NCBI GenBank assembly: GCA_937975725.1
Contig: CALJUL010000006.1
Coordinates: forward strand, 1 to 5,688
Length of the DNA: 5,688 nucleotides
From: an uncultured Pseudoxanthomonas sp.
GTDB taxonomy: Bacteria > Pseudomonadota > Gammaproteobacteria > Xanthomonadales > Xanthomonadaceae
Reading direction: 5' to 3'
This document shows positions 1-5,688 of the stretch, in pieces. The notes under the pieces are model-generated. The model ran no database searches. It saw nothing but the letters and a program-made list of their open reading frames with translations, and was not told where the DNA came from. Position 1 is the stretch's first letter; every line of letters begins with the position of its first letter. The position numbers and the translations under genes were made by a program.

Positions 1-872
1 CCAAGAAGACCGCCGGCGTGCTGGGCGACGACCTGGCGCTGAACGCGCAGCAGGTGACCGGGGTGAAGGCCGACCGCGAACTGCCGGTGGTCTGGGCGGT
101 GGCGCGCGGCTCGCTGGTCAACAAGGCCATCCTGGTACCGGCCGCACTGGCGATCAGCGCGCTGGAAGCTTGGCTGCGCGGCAGGGGCCACGACATCCCG
201 CTGATCACGCCGCTGATGATGGCCGGCGGCGCCTTCCTCTGCTACGAGGGCGTGGAGAAGCTGGCGCACCGCTTCCTGCACGGCCGCGAAGAGGAGAGCC
301 GGCACCGCGCCGAGCGGGTCCGGGCGGTGCAGGACGAGCAGGTGGACATGGTGGCGTTCGAGAAGGACAAGATCCGCGGCGCCATCCGCACCGACTTCAT
401 CCTGTCGGCGGAGATCATCGTCATTTCGCTGGGCACGCTGGCCGGCAAGACCTTCTCCCAGCAATTGCTGACCCTGGTGGCGATCGGCCTGATCATGACC
501 GTGGGCGTGTACGGGCTGGTGGCGGGCATCGTCAAGCTGGACGACGCCGGCATGGCGCTCAACCGCGACCCCGGCCCTAACGGCTGGGCGCGCTTCAAGC
601 GGGCCTTCGGCCGCGGCATCCTCTACAGCGCCCCGTACCTGATGAAGGGGCTGTCCATCGCCGGCACCGTGGCCATGTTCCTGGTCGGCGGCGGCATCCT
701 GACGCACGCCATCCCGGCGCTGCACCACCTGATCGAGCCCCATGCCGCCGGCGCCTTCGGCGGGCTGTGGTCGATGCTGTTCAACGCAGCCGTGGGCATC
801 GCCGCCGGCTGCGTGGCGCTGGCGGCGGTCACCCTGGTGCAGCGCTTGCGCAGCAAGGGCCGGGCCGGCTGA
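1..872 (+). CDS. DUF808 (YedI-family) inner-membrane protein, 5' end cut by window
   Basis: The reading frame is open from the first base (first full codon at 3) to TGA at 870-872, giving 289 visible residues. The opening KKTAGVLGDDLALNAQQVTG and the following RELPVVWAVARGSL match the conserved start of the DUF808/YedI family as I remember it. E. coli YedI has about 25-30 residues before this point, so the true start lies upstream; the GTG at 18 is internal. Other family signatures visible are IRGAIRTDFILSAEI, MTVGVYGLVAGIVKLDDAG and MFLVGGGILTHAIPALHHLIE. About six hydrophobic segments can be picked out (near bases 114-176, 201-254, 393-450, 465-537, 648-720 and 765-840), so this is a polytopic inner-membrane protein. 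The charged stretch between the second and third segments (about 255-390) is probably a soluble loop. The family's molecular function is not established, and nothing in the neighbouring genes suggests one. The frame is intact with no sign of decay. Family assignment is confident; function is unknown. Confidence 0.93.
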   Translation, partial: KKTAGVLGDDLALNAQQVTGVKADRELPVVWAVARGSLVNKAILVPAALAISALEAWLRGRGHDIPLITPLMMAGGAFLCYEGVEKLAHRFLHGREEESRHRAERVRAVQDEQVDMVAFEKDKIRGAIRTDFILSAEIIVISLGTLAGKTFSQQLLTLVAIGLIMTVGVYGLVAGIVKLDDAGMALNRDPGPNGWARFKRAFGRGILYSAPYLMKGLSIAGTVAMFLVGGGILTHAIPALHHLIEPHAAGAFGGLWSMLFNAAVGIAAGCVALAAVTLVQRLRSKGRAG

Positions 873-878
873 ACCGGC
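864..878 (+). other. Small hairpin across the stop codon of the DUF808 gene
   Basis: GCCGG at 864-868 pairs with CCGGC at 874-878 around a five-base loop that holds most of the stop codon. No T-tract follows, so it is a poor intrinsic terminator, and such GC hairpins are common by chance at this base composition. The rest of the 55-base gap (873-927) holds no clear promoter. Readthrough from the DUF808 gene into the acetyltransferase gene is therefore possible. Confidence 0.25.
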
Positions 879-927
879 GCTGTTCATGCGCTCGCCCGGG
901 CCCCGGCTTTCATGCGAGCATGACGCC

Positions 928-1482
928 ATGACCGCGCCGAAACGCCTCCCTCCCTGGCACGAGCACTTCCGCCTGCCCAGCGGCCGCGAGCTGCTGATCC
1001 GCCCCATCCGCCCCGAGGACGCCGGCCCCATCCAGGGCGCGTTCGGCCTGCTCGGCCCGGAAGAGATCCGCCACCGCTTCCTCTACACCCTGAAGGAACT
1101 GACGCCGGAAATGGCGCAGCGGCTGGCCCAGCCCGACCCGAACAGCGAATTCGCCCTGGTCGCGGCCGAGCCCCTGCCGCCGGGCGAGGCGCTGGTCGGC
1201 GCCGTGGCCCGCGCCGCGCTGGTGCCGCGCACGCGCGACGCCGAGTTCGCCATCCTGGTCAGCCACTTCATCGCCGGCCAGGGCTTGGGCCGGCATCTGA
1301 TGCGCAAGCTGGCCAAGTGGGCGCGCTCGCGCAAGCTGGACCGCCTCTACGGCGACGTGCTGGAAAGCAACCAGCCGATGCTGGCGCTGGCGCAGTCGCT
1401 GGGCTTCAAGCGCGAGCGCGTGCGCGAGAACGACGGCTCCAGCCTGGTACGCGTGGTGCTGGACCTCAACGAGGACCTCTGA
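928..1482 (+). CDS. Stand-alone GNAT-family N-acetyltransferase, Pat-like catalytic domain
   Basis: This is a 184-residue protein from ATG 928 to TGA 1480-1482. The whole chain is one GNAT fold: N-terminal strand and helix (ELLIRPIRPEDAGPIQGAF, residues 21-39), core strands (FALVAA and LVGAVARAAL), motif A with the acetyl-CoA pyrophosphate loop (AGQGLGRHLM, residues 116-125), and motif B (LESNQPMLALAQSLGF, residues 145-160). The segment RHRFLYTLKELTPEMAQRL resembles the GNAT domain at the C-terminus of the protein acetyltransferase Pat (PatZ/YfiQ). Here it lacks the large acyl-CoA-synthetase-like part, so any role in lysine acetylation is inference and the substrate is unknown. The usual Q/R at the first position of the motif A loop is Ala116. 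The loop glycines 119 and 121 are kept, so CoA binding is still plausible. An in-frame ATG at 886 would add 14 residues (MRSPGPRLSCEHDA) that do not look like part of the fold, so I prefer 928. The only upstream purine motif is a weak GAG at 916-918. The protein is probably cytoplasmic. Confidence 0.9.
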   Translation: MTAPKRLPPWHEHFRLPSGRELLIRPIRPEDAGPIQGAFGLLGPEEIRHRFLYTLKELTPEMAQRLAQPDPNSEFALVAAEPLPPGEALVGAVARAALVPRTRDAEFAILVSHFIAGQGLGRHLMRKLAKWARSRKLDRLYGDVLESNQPMLALAQSLGFKRERVRENDGSSLVRVVLDLNEDL

Positions 1483-1483
1483 C

Positions 1484-1500
1484 CGCCAGGCCGGCGTTTT
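1484..1500 (+). terminator. Weak candidate intrinsic terminator after the acetyltransferase gene
   Basis: CGCC at 1484-1487 pairs with GGCG at 1493-1496 around a five-base loop, followed at once by TTTT at 1497-1500. It starts two bases after the stop codon, and the all-GC stem with a T-tract fits a rho-independent terminator. The stem is only four base pairs and the T-tract four bases, so termination would be weak. Confidence 0.35.
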
Positions 1501-1720
1501 CCTGCCACGCGACCGGTGCTACCGTTGTGCGGAATCCGGAAGCGGCGGCCGAGGAAGCACGCCTGGCTTCGCTGCACCCACTTGGCGCCGTATCGAAGGG
1601 CAGCCAGTGATGCCCACCGAAATCGAGCCGCGACACCGCCTTCCCGCATGCGCTCGACGGCACACTCCCCGGCTCCGATCCGCATGGCAGCACGGCGGCA
1701 GCACGATTCCCTCGCCCCCT

Positions 1721-1735
1721 GCGGGTAATTCCCGC
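1721..1735. repeat. Perfect 5-bp inverted repeat in the mfd upstream gap
   Basis: GCGGG, a five-base spacer TAATT, then CCCGC. The spacer and the ATTCCCGCGAAG at 1728-1739 recall the arm of common palindromic intergenic repeats, but the matching partner arm is not found next to it. It may be a decayed half-element or chance. No T-tract follows, so it is not a terminator. Confidence 0.3.
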
Positions 1736-1940
1736 GAAGCCCTATACGCCGCGGTCGGAAAGGCACCGCAGGACGGCATTCCCGCCACCGCAAGCCTGCG
1801 CCCGCCGCATCGCTGCCATCGCCACCATCGCCCGGAACTTCGCAGCGCCACTTCCGCCGCCGAAGGCCACGAGACCTTCTCCCGCCCGCGACATAGCCAT
1901 CACCGCCTGCGCGGCCGCCCCGCCGAAACGCGATGAAACG

Positions 1941-1953
1941 GAGCGATCCGCTC
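1941..1953. promoter_or_regulatory. Inverted repeat GAGCG-ATC-CGCTC upstream of the mfd promoter
   Basis: This is a perfect five-base-pair inverted repeat with a three-base centre. It lies about 30 bases before the candidate -10 of mfd, a position where an operator could act. It does not resemble a LexA box (CTGT-N8-ACAG), so there is no visible SOS control. Chance occurrence is quite possible in GC-rich DNA. Confidence 0.22.
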
Positions 1954-1956
1954 GCC

Positions 1957-1988
1957 ATGACGGCAGTGCGGCGGCCGCTTGCTAAACT
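1957..1988 (+). promoter_or_regulatory. Candidate sigma70-type extended -10 promoter for mfd
   Basis: TG at 1980-1981, one base, then TAAACT at 1983-1988 forms an extended -10 element in one of the few AT-containing spots of the region. The best -35 match is ATGACG at 1957-1962 (TGAC shared with TTGACA), but the 20-base spacing is longer than ideal; an extended -10 tolerates a poor -35. A start near 1995 would leave a leader of about 54 bases before ATG 2049. The leader shows no clear Shine-Dalgarno sequence. Confidence 0.4.
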
Positions 1989-2048
1989 GCGCGCTCCTTT
2001 CGCGCTGGCCGCCCACGGCATCCGGCGCTGCCTTCGTTTTGTGTGTCC

Positions 2049-5000
2049 ATGCCCAACGCCAAGCCGCTTTCCTCGATTTCCCTTCCTCCCTTGCCGCGCG
2101 GCGGCCAGTCCCGCGCCTGGTGGCGCGCGCCGGCTTCGCCCACGGCGCTGGCCTGGTCCATCGCGGCGGCCGCGCGGACGCACGACGGTCCGCTGCTGGT
2201 CGTCGCCCGCGACAACCACGAGGCGCACCAACTGGAAGCGGACCTGCATACGCTGCTGGGCACGGGGGGCGGCGCGGGCCAGCCCCTGCCGGTGATCCCG
2301 TTCCCGGACTGGGAAACCCTGCCCTACGACCAGTTCAGCCCGCACCCGGACATCGTCTCGCAGCGCCTGGCCGCGCTGCACACGCTGCCCTCGCTGCGGC
2401 ACGGCATCGTGGTCGTGCCGGTGCAGACGCTGATGCAGCGCCTGCCGCCGCTGCGCCACGTCGCCGGCGGCAGCTTCGACTACCGGGTCGGCCAGCGGCT
2501 GGACTTCGACGCGGAGAAGCGCCGGCTGGAAGCGGCCAGCTACCGCCACGTGCCGCAGGTGCTGGACCCGGGCGACTTCGCCGTGCGCGGCGGCCTGCTG
2601 GACGTGTATCCGATGGGCGCGGACGCGCCGCTGCGCATCGAACTGCTGGACGACACCATCGATTCGATCCGCCATTTCGACCCGGAGAGCCAGCGCTCGC
2701 TGGACCGGACCGACGCCGTGCAACTGCTGCCCGGCCGCGAGGTGCCGCTGGACGAAGCCTCGGCCGAGCGCGCGATGGCGCGGCTGCGCGAGCGCTTCGA
2801 CGTGGACACGCGCCGCAGCGCGCTGTACCAGGACCTGAAGTCCGGGCTGGCGCCGGCCGGCGTGGAGTACTACCTGCCGCTGTTCTTCGACCAGACCGCC
2901 ACACTGTTCGACTATCTGCGCGAAGACGCCCTGCCGCTGCTGACCGACGGCTTCGGCGAGGCGGCCGAAGCGTTCTGGGCGCAGACGCGCAATCGCTACG
3001 AGCAGCGCCGTCACGACATCGAACGGCCGCTGCTGCCGCCGGACGAGCTGTACCTGCCGCCGGATGCGCTGCGCGAACGCCTCAACCGCTCGCCGCGCAT
3101 CGAGATCTGCGGCCCGCAGCACAGCCGCCATGCCGACGCCCTGCCGCTGGGCGACCAGCCGCTGCCGCCGCTGCCCGTGGCGACGAAGGACGCGCCGGCC
3201 GGCGAAGCGCTGAAATCCTTCCTCGGCCATTACCCGGGCCGCGTGCTGATCGCCGCGGATTCGCCGGGCCGGCGCGAGGCGTTGCTGGAGGTGTTGCAGG
3301 CGGCGGAGTTGCGGCCGGACGTGGTCGGCAGCTTCACCGACTTCCTTGCCTCCCGGCGTCCCCGCACAGATGGGAACCCGGCGGCTCCCGCAGATGCCGG
3401 AGGAAAAACCAAGGCACTGCGTCCTCGCCTGCGCGGGGATGAGGGCGTCGCGGATGGCGAAGCCGAAGCCAGCGACCGCCGCTTCGCTATCGCCGTCGCG
3501 CCGCTGGAAGACGGCTTCGCGCTGGACGAGCCGCGCATCGCCGTGCTCACCGAGCGGCAGTTGTTCCCCGAGCGCGCCGTGCCGGCGCGCCGCGGCCGCC
3601 GCGCGGGGCGCGAGCCGGAAGCCATCATCCGCGACCTGGGCGAACTGACCGAAGGCGCGCCCATCGTCCACGAGGACCACGGCGTCGGCCGCTACCGCGG
3701 GCTGGTGGCGATGGACGTGGGCGGCATGCCCGGCGAATTCCTGGAGATCGAGTACGCCAAGGGCGACCGTCTGTACGTGCCGGTCGCGCAACTGCACCTG
3801 ATCAGCCGCTACTCCGGCGCTTCACCGGAGACCGCGCCACTGCACTCGCTGGGCGGCGAAGCCTGGGCCAAGGCCAAGAAGAAGGCCGCCGAGAAGGTCC
3901 GCGACGTGGCCGCGGAACTGCTGGAGATCCAGGCGCGCCGGCAGGCGCGCGCCGGACTGGCGCTGAGCGTGGACCGCGCGATTTACGAGCCCTTCGCCGC
4001 CGGCTTCCCGTTCGAGGAGACGCCCGACCAGCGCGCTGCCATCGAAGCGGTGCTGCGCGACCTGCAATCCAGCCAGCCGATGGACCGCGTGGTCTGCGGC
4101 GACGTCGGCTTCGGCAAGACCGAGGTGGCCGTGCGCGCCGCCTTCGCCGCCGCCAGCGGCGGCAGGCAGGTGGCGGTGCTGGTGCCGACCACGCTGCTGG
4201 CCGAGCAGCACTACCGCAACTTCCGCGACCGTTTCGCCGACTGGCCGCTGAAGGTGGAAGTGCTGTCGCGCTTCAAGACCGCCAAGGAGATCAAGGCCGA
4301 GCTGGAGAAGCTGGCCGCCGGCAAGCTGGACGTGATCGTCGGCACCCACCGGTTGCTGCAACCGGACGTGAAGTTCGCCGACCTGGGCCTGGTGATCGTG
4401 GACGAGGAGCAGCGCTTCGGCGTGCGCCAGAAGGAAGCGCTGAAGGCGCTGCGCGCCAACGTGCACCTGCTGACGCTGACCGCCACGCCGATCCCGCGCA
4501 CGCTCAACATGGCAATGGCCGGCCTGCGCGACCTGTCCATCATCGCCACGCCGCCGGCCAACCGCATGGCGGTGCAGACCTTCGTCACGCCGTGGGACGC
4601 GGCGCTGCTGAAGGAAGCCTTCCAGCGCGAGCTGTCGCGCGGCGGCCAGGTGTACTTCCTGCACAACGACGTGGAGAGCATCGGCCGCATGCAGCGCGAG
4701 TTGCAGGAACTGGTGCCGGAAGCGCGCATCGGCGTGGCGCACGGACAGATGCCGGAGCGCGAACTGGAACAGGTGATGCTGGATTTCCAGAAGCAGCGCT
4801 TCAACGTGCTGCTGTGCACGACCATCATCGAATCCGGCATCGACATCCCCAACGCCAACACCATCGTCATGAACCGCGCCGACAAGTTCGGCCTGGCGCA
4901 GTTGCACCAGTTGCGCGGGCGCGTCGGCCGTTCGCACCACCGCAGCTACGCGTATCTCGTGGTGCCGGACAAGCGCAGCATCACCGCCGATGCGCAACGC

Positions 5001-5657
5001 CGGCTGGAGGCCATCGCATCGATGGACGAGCTGGGCGCGGGCTTCACCCTGGCCACGCACGACCTGGAGATCCGCGGCGCCGGCGAACTGCTGGGCGAGG
5101 ACCAGAGCGGGCAGATGGCCGAGGTCGGCTTCAGCCTCTATACCGAACTGCTGGAACGCGCGGTGCGCTCGATCAAGGCCGGCCACCTGCCCGACGTGGA
5201 CCTGGGCCAGGAACGCCGCGGCGCCGAAGTCGAACTGAACGTGCCCGCGCTGATCCCCGAGGACTACCTGCCCGACGTGCACACGCGGCTGACCCTGTAC
5301 AAGCGCATCAGCAGCGCGCGCGACCGCGACGGACTGCGCGAGTTGCAGGTGGAGATGATCGACCGCTTCGGCCTGCTGCCGGACCCGGCCAAGTACCTGT
5401 TCGCCACCGCCGAACTGAAGCTAGCGGCGAACGAACTGGGCATCCGCAAGCTGGAGCTGGGCGAGAACGGCGGGCGCATCGTGTTCGAGAGCAAGCCGAA
5501 GATCGACCCGATGGCGGTGATCCAGATGATCCAGAAGCAGCCGAAGCTGTACGCCATGGACGGCCCGGACAAGCTGCGCATCAAGGTGCCGCTGCCGGAG
5601 GCGCCGGACCGCTTCAACGCCGCCAAGGCGCTGCTGGCCACGCTCGCCCCCGGCTGA
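2049..5657 (+). CDS. mfd: Transcription-repair coupling factor Mfd
   Basis: Mfd is an ATP-driven dsDNA translocase that pushes or removes RNA polymerase stalled at lesions and recruits UvrA for nucleotide excision repair. The protein has 1202 residues from ATG 2049 (E. coli Mfd has 1148). An in-frame GTG at 2043 would add two residues, and a TAA at 1983 limits the frame upstream. Domains in order: UvrB-like module with FPDWETLPYD (85-94) and UvrA-contact arginines at 180 and 196, matching E. coli R165 and R181, while the third contact, F185, aligns with Leu200; D3 (about 360-480); RNA-polymerase-interacting CarD-like domain with VHEDHGVGRY (540-549); helicase motifs GDVGFGKT (Walker A, 684-691, Lys690), DEEQ (785-788, where E. 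coli has DEEH), TATPIPRT (811-818), TTIIESGIDIP (924-934) and QLRGRVGRSHH (954-964); the RecG-like translocation motif DLEIRGAGELLGEDQSG (1005-1021); and the regulatory D7 domain from about 1065 to the end. Residues 436-474 are an extra segment encoded by a palindromic repeat, described separately. The frame is otherwise intact, so the protein is probably functional. Residue equivalences to E. coli are aligned from memory. Confidence 0.98.
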   Translation: MPNAKPLSSISLPPLPRGGQSRAWWRAPASPTALAWSIAAAARTHDGPLLVVARDNHEAHQLEADLHTLLGTGGGAGQPLPVIPFPDWETLPYDQFSPHPDIVSQRLAALHTLPSLRHGIVVVPVQTLMQRLPPLRHVAGGSFDYRVGQRLDFDAEKRRLEAASYRHVPQVLDPGDFAVRGGLLDVYPMGADAPLRIELLDDTIDSIRHFDPESQRSLDRTDAVQLLPGREVPLDEASAERAMARLRERFDVDTRRSALYQDLKSGLAPAGVEYYLPLFFDQTATLFDYLREDALPLLTDGFGEAAEAFWAQTRNRYEQRRHDIERPLLPPDELYLPPDALRERLNRSPRIEICGPQHSRHADALPLGDQPLPPLPVATKDAPAGEALKSFLGHYPGRVLIAADSPGRREALLEVLQAAELRPDVVGSFTDFLASRRPRTDGNPAAPADAGGKTKALRPRLRGDEGVADGEAEASDRRFAIAVAPLEDGFALDEPRIAVLTERQLFPERAVPARRGRRAGREPEAIIRDLGELTEGAPIVHEDHGVGRYRGLVAMDVGGMPGEFLEIEYAKGDRLYVPVAQLHLISRYSGASPETAPLHSLGGEAWAKAKKKAAEKVRDVAAELLEIQARRQARAGLALSVDRAIYEPFAAGFPFEETPDQRAAIEAVLRDLQSSQPMDRVVCGDVGFGKTEVAVRAAFAAASGGRQVAVLVPTTLLAEQHYRNFRDRFADWPLKVEVLSRFKTAKEIKAELEKLAAGKLDVIVGTHRLLQPDVKFADLGLVIVDEEQRFGVRQKEALKALRANVHLLTLTATPIPRTLNMAMAGLRDLSIIATPPANRMAVQTFVTPWDAALLKEAFQRELSRGGQVYFLHNDVESIGRMQRELQELVPEARIGVAHGQMPERELEQVMLDFQKQRFNVLLCTTIIESGIDIPNANTIVMNRADKFGLAQLHQLRGRVGRSHHRSYAYLVVPDKRSITADAQRRLEAIASMDELGAGFTLATHDLEIRGAGELLGEDQSGQMAEVGFSLYTELLERAVRSIKAGHLPDVDLGQERRGAEVELNVPALIPEDYLPDVHTRLTLYKRISSARDRDGLRELQVEMIDRFGLLPDPAKYLFATAELKLAANELGIRKLELGENGGRIVFESKPKIDPMAVIQMIQKQPKLYAMDGPDKLRIKVPLPEAPDRFNAAKALLATLAPG
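3352..3446. repeat. Palindromic dispersed-type repeat inserted in frame inside mfd
   Basis: CGTCCCCGCACAG at 3357-3369 is an inverted match to CTGCGCGGGGATG at 3429-3441 (11 of 13). Each end can also fold alone. At the right end, TCCTCGC 3422-3428 pairs with GCGGGGA 3433-3439 (seven pairs, one wobble, four-base loop). At the left end, 3358-3363 pairs with 3372-3377 (five of six). An inner stem joins CCGGC 3378-3382 to GCCGG 3396-3400. The minus strand begins CTCATCCCCGCGCAGGCGAG and reads LIPAQARTQCL, close to the VIPAQAGTQ-type text produced by a common proteobacterial intergenic repeat; this family match is from memory. In the mfd frame it encodes most of residues 436-474, absent from E. 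coli Mfd. Sixteen of these 39 codons end in A or T (for example ACA, GGA, AAA, CCT), whereas neighbouring mfd codons almost all end in G or C. A GAAGCC tandem pair at 3459-3470 closes the extra segment. No clear target-site duplication is visible, and there is no transposase, so any movement would be in trans. Confidence 0.75.
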
Positions 5658-5663
5658 CCCGGC

Positions 5664-5688
5664 GGCCGTGCCTTCCGGGGGCATGGCC
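5664..5688 (+). terminator. Strong hairpin after mfd, probable terminator stem cut by window end
   Basis: GGCCGTGCC at 5664-5672 pairs with GGCATGGCC at 5680-5688, giving nine pairs with one G-T wobble and a seven-base loop. It starts six bases after the mfd stop codon. The position and the GC-rich stem fit a rho-independent terminator. The T-tract, if present, would begin just beyond the last base, so this cannot be confirmed here. Confidence 0.55.

Larger units (their letters stand above)
1483..2048. other. 566-base gap without a convincing gene, between the acetyltransferase and mfd
   Basis: Open frames cross this region on both strands, but their translations are rich in Arg, Pro, Ala, His and Cys and show no domain, start context or family resemblance. 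They look like GC-driven accidents. No tRNA or rRNA is visible. The + strand is noticeably C-rich (about 1780-1930) and more AT-containing than the flanking genes. Small inverted repeats occur: GGGCA 1598-1602 with TGCCC 1611-1615; GCGGG 1721-1725 with CCCGC 1731-1735 (five-base loop); CGCAGG 1767-1772 with CCTGCG 1795-1800. The part at about 1541-1605, read on the minus strand, gives PFDTAPSGCSEARR, which has the feel of a dispersed intergenic repeat, but I cannot confirm that. The last hundred bases hold the likely mfd promoter. The gap could contain a decayed gene or a small RNA; I cannot show either. Confidence 0.6.

Noticed and set aside
18..20. GTG as the start codon of the DUF808 protein
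   Set aside because: The codons before it (KKTAG) belong to the conserved family sequence, so the frame continues upstream of the window.
896..910. CCGGG/CCCGG followed by TTT as a terminator before the acetyltransferase
   Set aside because: The best pairing leaves a one-base loop, which cannot form; shorter pairings are too weak.
1607..1936. A possible 109-codon gene in the gap before mfd
   Set aside because: It is rich in Arg, His and Pro, with no ribosome-binding site, no hydrophobic core pattern and no family resemblance. Codon use differs from the real genes in the window.
1979..3442. A 487-codon + strand frame overlapping the start of mfd
   Set aside because: It is an Arg/Pro/Ala/Gly-rich out-of-frame shadow. 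The overlapping frame is unmistakably Mfd.
3352..3446. Reading the mfd insert as a CRISPR fragment or an insertion sequence
   Set aside because: There is one palindromic unit with no regular spacers, no transposase and no clear target duplication. A small dispersed palindromic repeat fits better.
1347..3797. A stop-free minus-strand frame of 816 codons spanning the gap and the first half of mfd
   Set aside because: It is antisense to two clear genes, its translation is low-complexity in Arg, Gln, Ala, Val and His, and it has no recognisable domain. Long antisense frames are expected when third positions are nearly all G or C.
3822..5282. A stop-free minus-strand frame of 486 codons antisense to the mfd motor domains
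   Set aside because: It is a mirror of highly conserved Mfd codons, rich in His, Gln, Val and Leu, with no domain signature.

Overview
The window is very GC-rich, non-mobile chromosomal DNA with three protein-coding genes, all on the + strand. The protein sequences are gammaproteobacterial. They resemble the Xanthomonadaceae/Lysobacteraceae (Lysobacter, Luteimonas, Pseudoxanthomonas-like genera) most; this placement is inferred from remembered family sequences and from codon use dominated by G/C third positions, not from a search.

Layout: (1) 1-872, the 3'-most nine-tenths or so of a DUF808/YedI-family inner-membrane protein whose N-terminus lies before the window. (2) 928-1482, a small stand-alone GNAT acetyltransferase resembling the catalytic domain of the protein acetyltransferase Pat, followed by a weak hairpin-plus-T-tract terminator. 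(3) 1483-2048, a 566-base stretch without a convincing gene, ending in a plausible extended -10 promoter. (4) 2049-5657, a complete mfd gene for the transcription-repair coupling factor, with all helicase motifs intact. (5) 5664-5688, a strong hairpin just after mfd that looks like the stem of a terminator cut by the window end.

The three genes do not form an obvious pathway. The first two could share a transcript (55-base gap). mfd appears to have its own promoter and terminator and so to be its own unit: it removes stalled RNA polymerase at DNA lesions and recruits UvrA for nucleotide excision repair.

The most interesting feature lies inside mfd. At about 3352-3446 the gene carries an in-frame insertion that looks like a dispersed palindromic intergenic repeat, of the kind whose minus strand reads 'LIPAQA.TQ'. 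It has two hairpin ends and 13-base terminal inverted repeats with 11 matches. Its codon use is clearly unlike the rest of mfd, and it adds about 39 residues to domain D3 without breaking the frame. This resembles the protein-coding palindromic elements described in Rickettsia, here in a DNA-repair motor of a different bacterial group. I see no new multi-gene system, CRISPR array, transposase, tRNA or rRNA.
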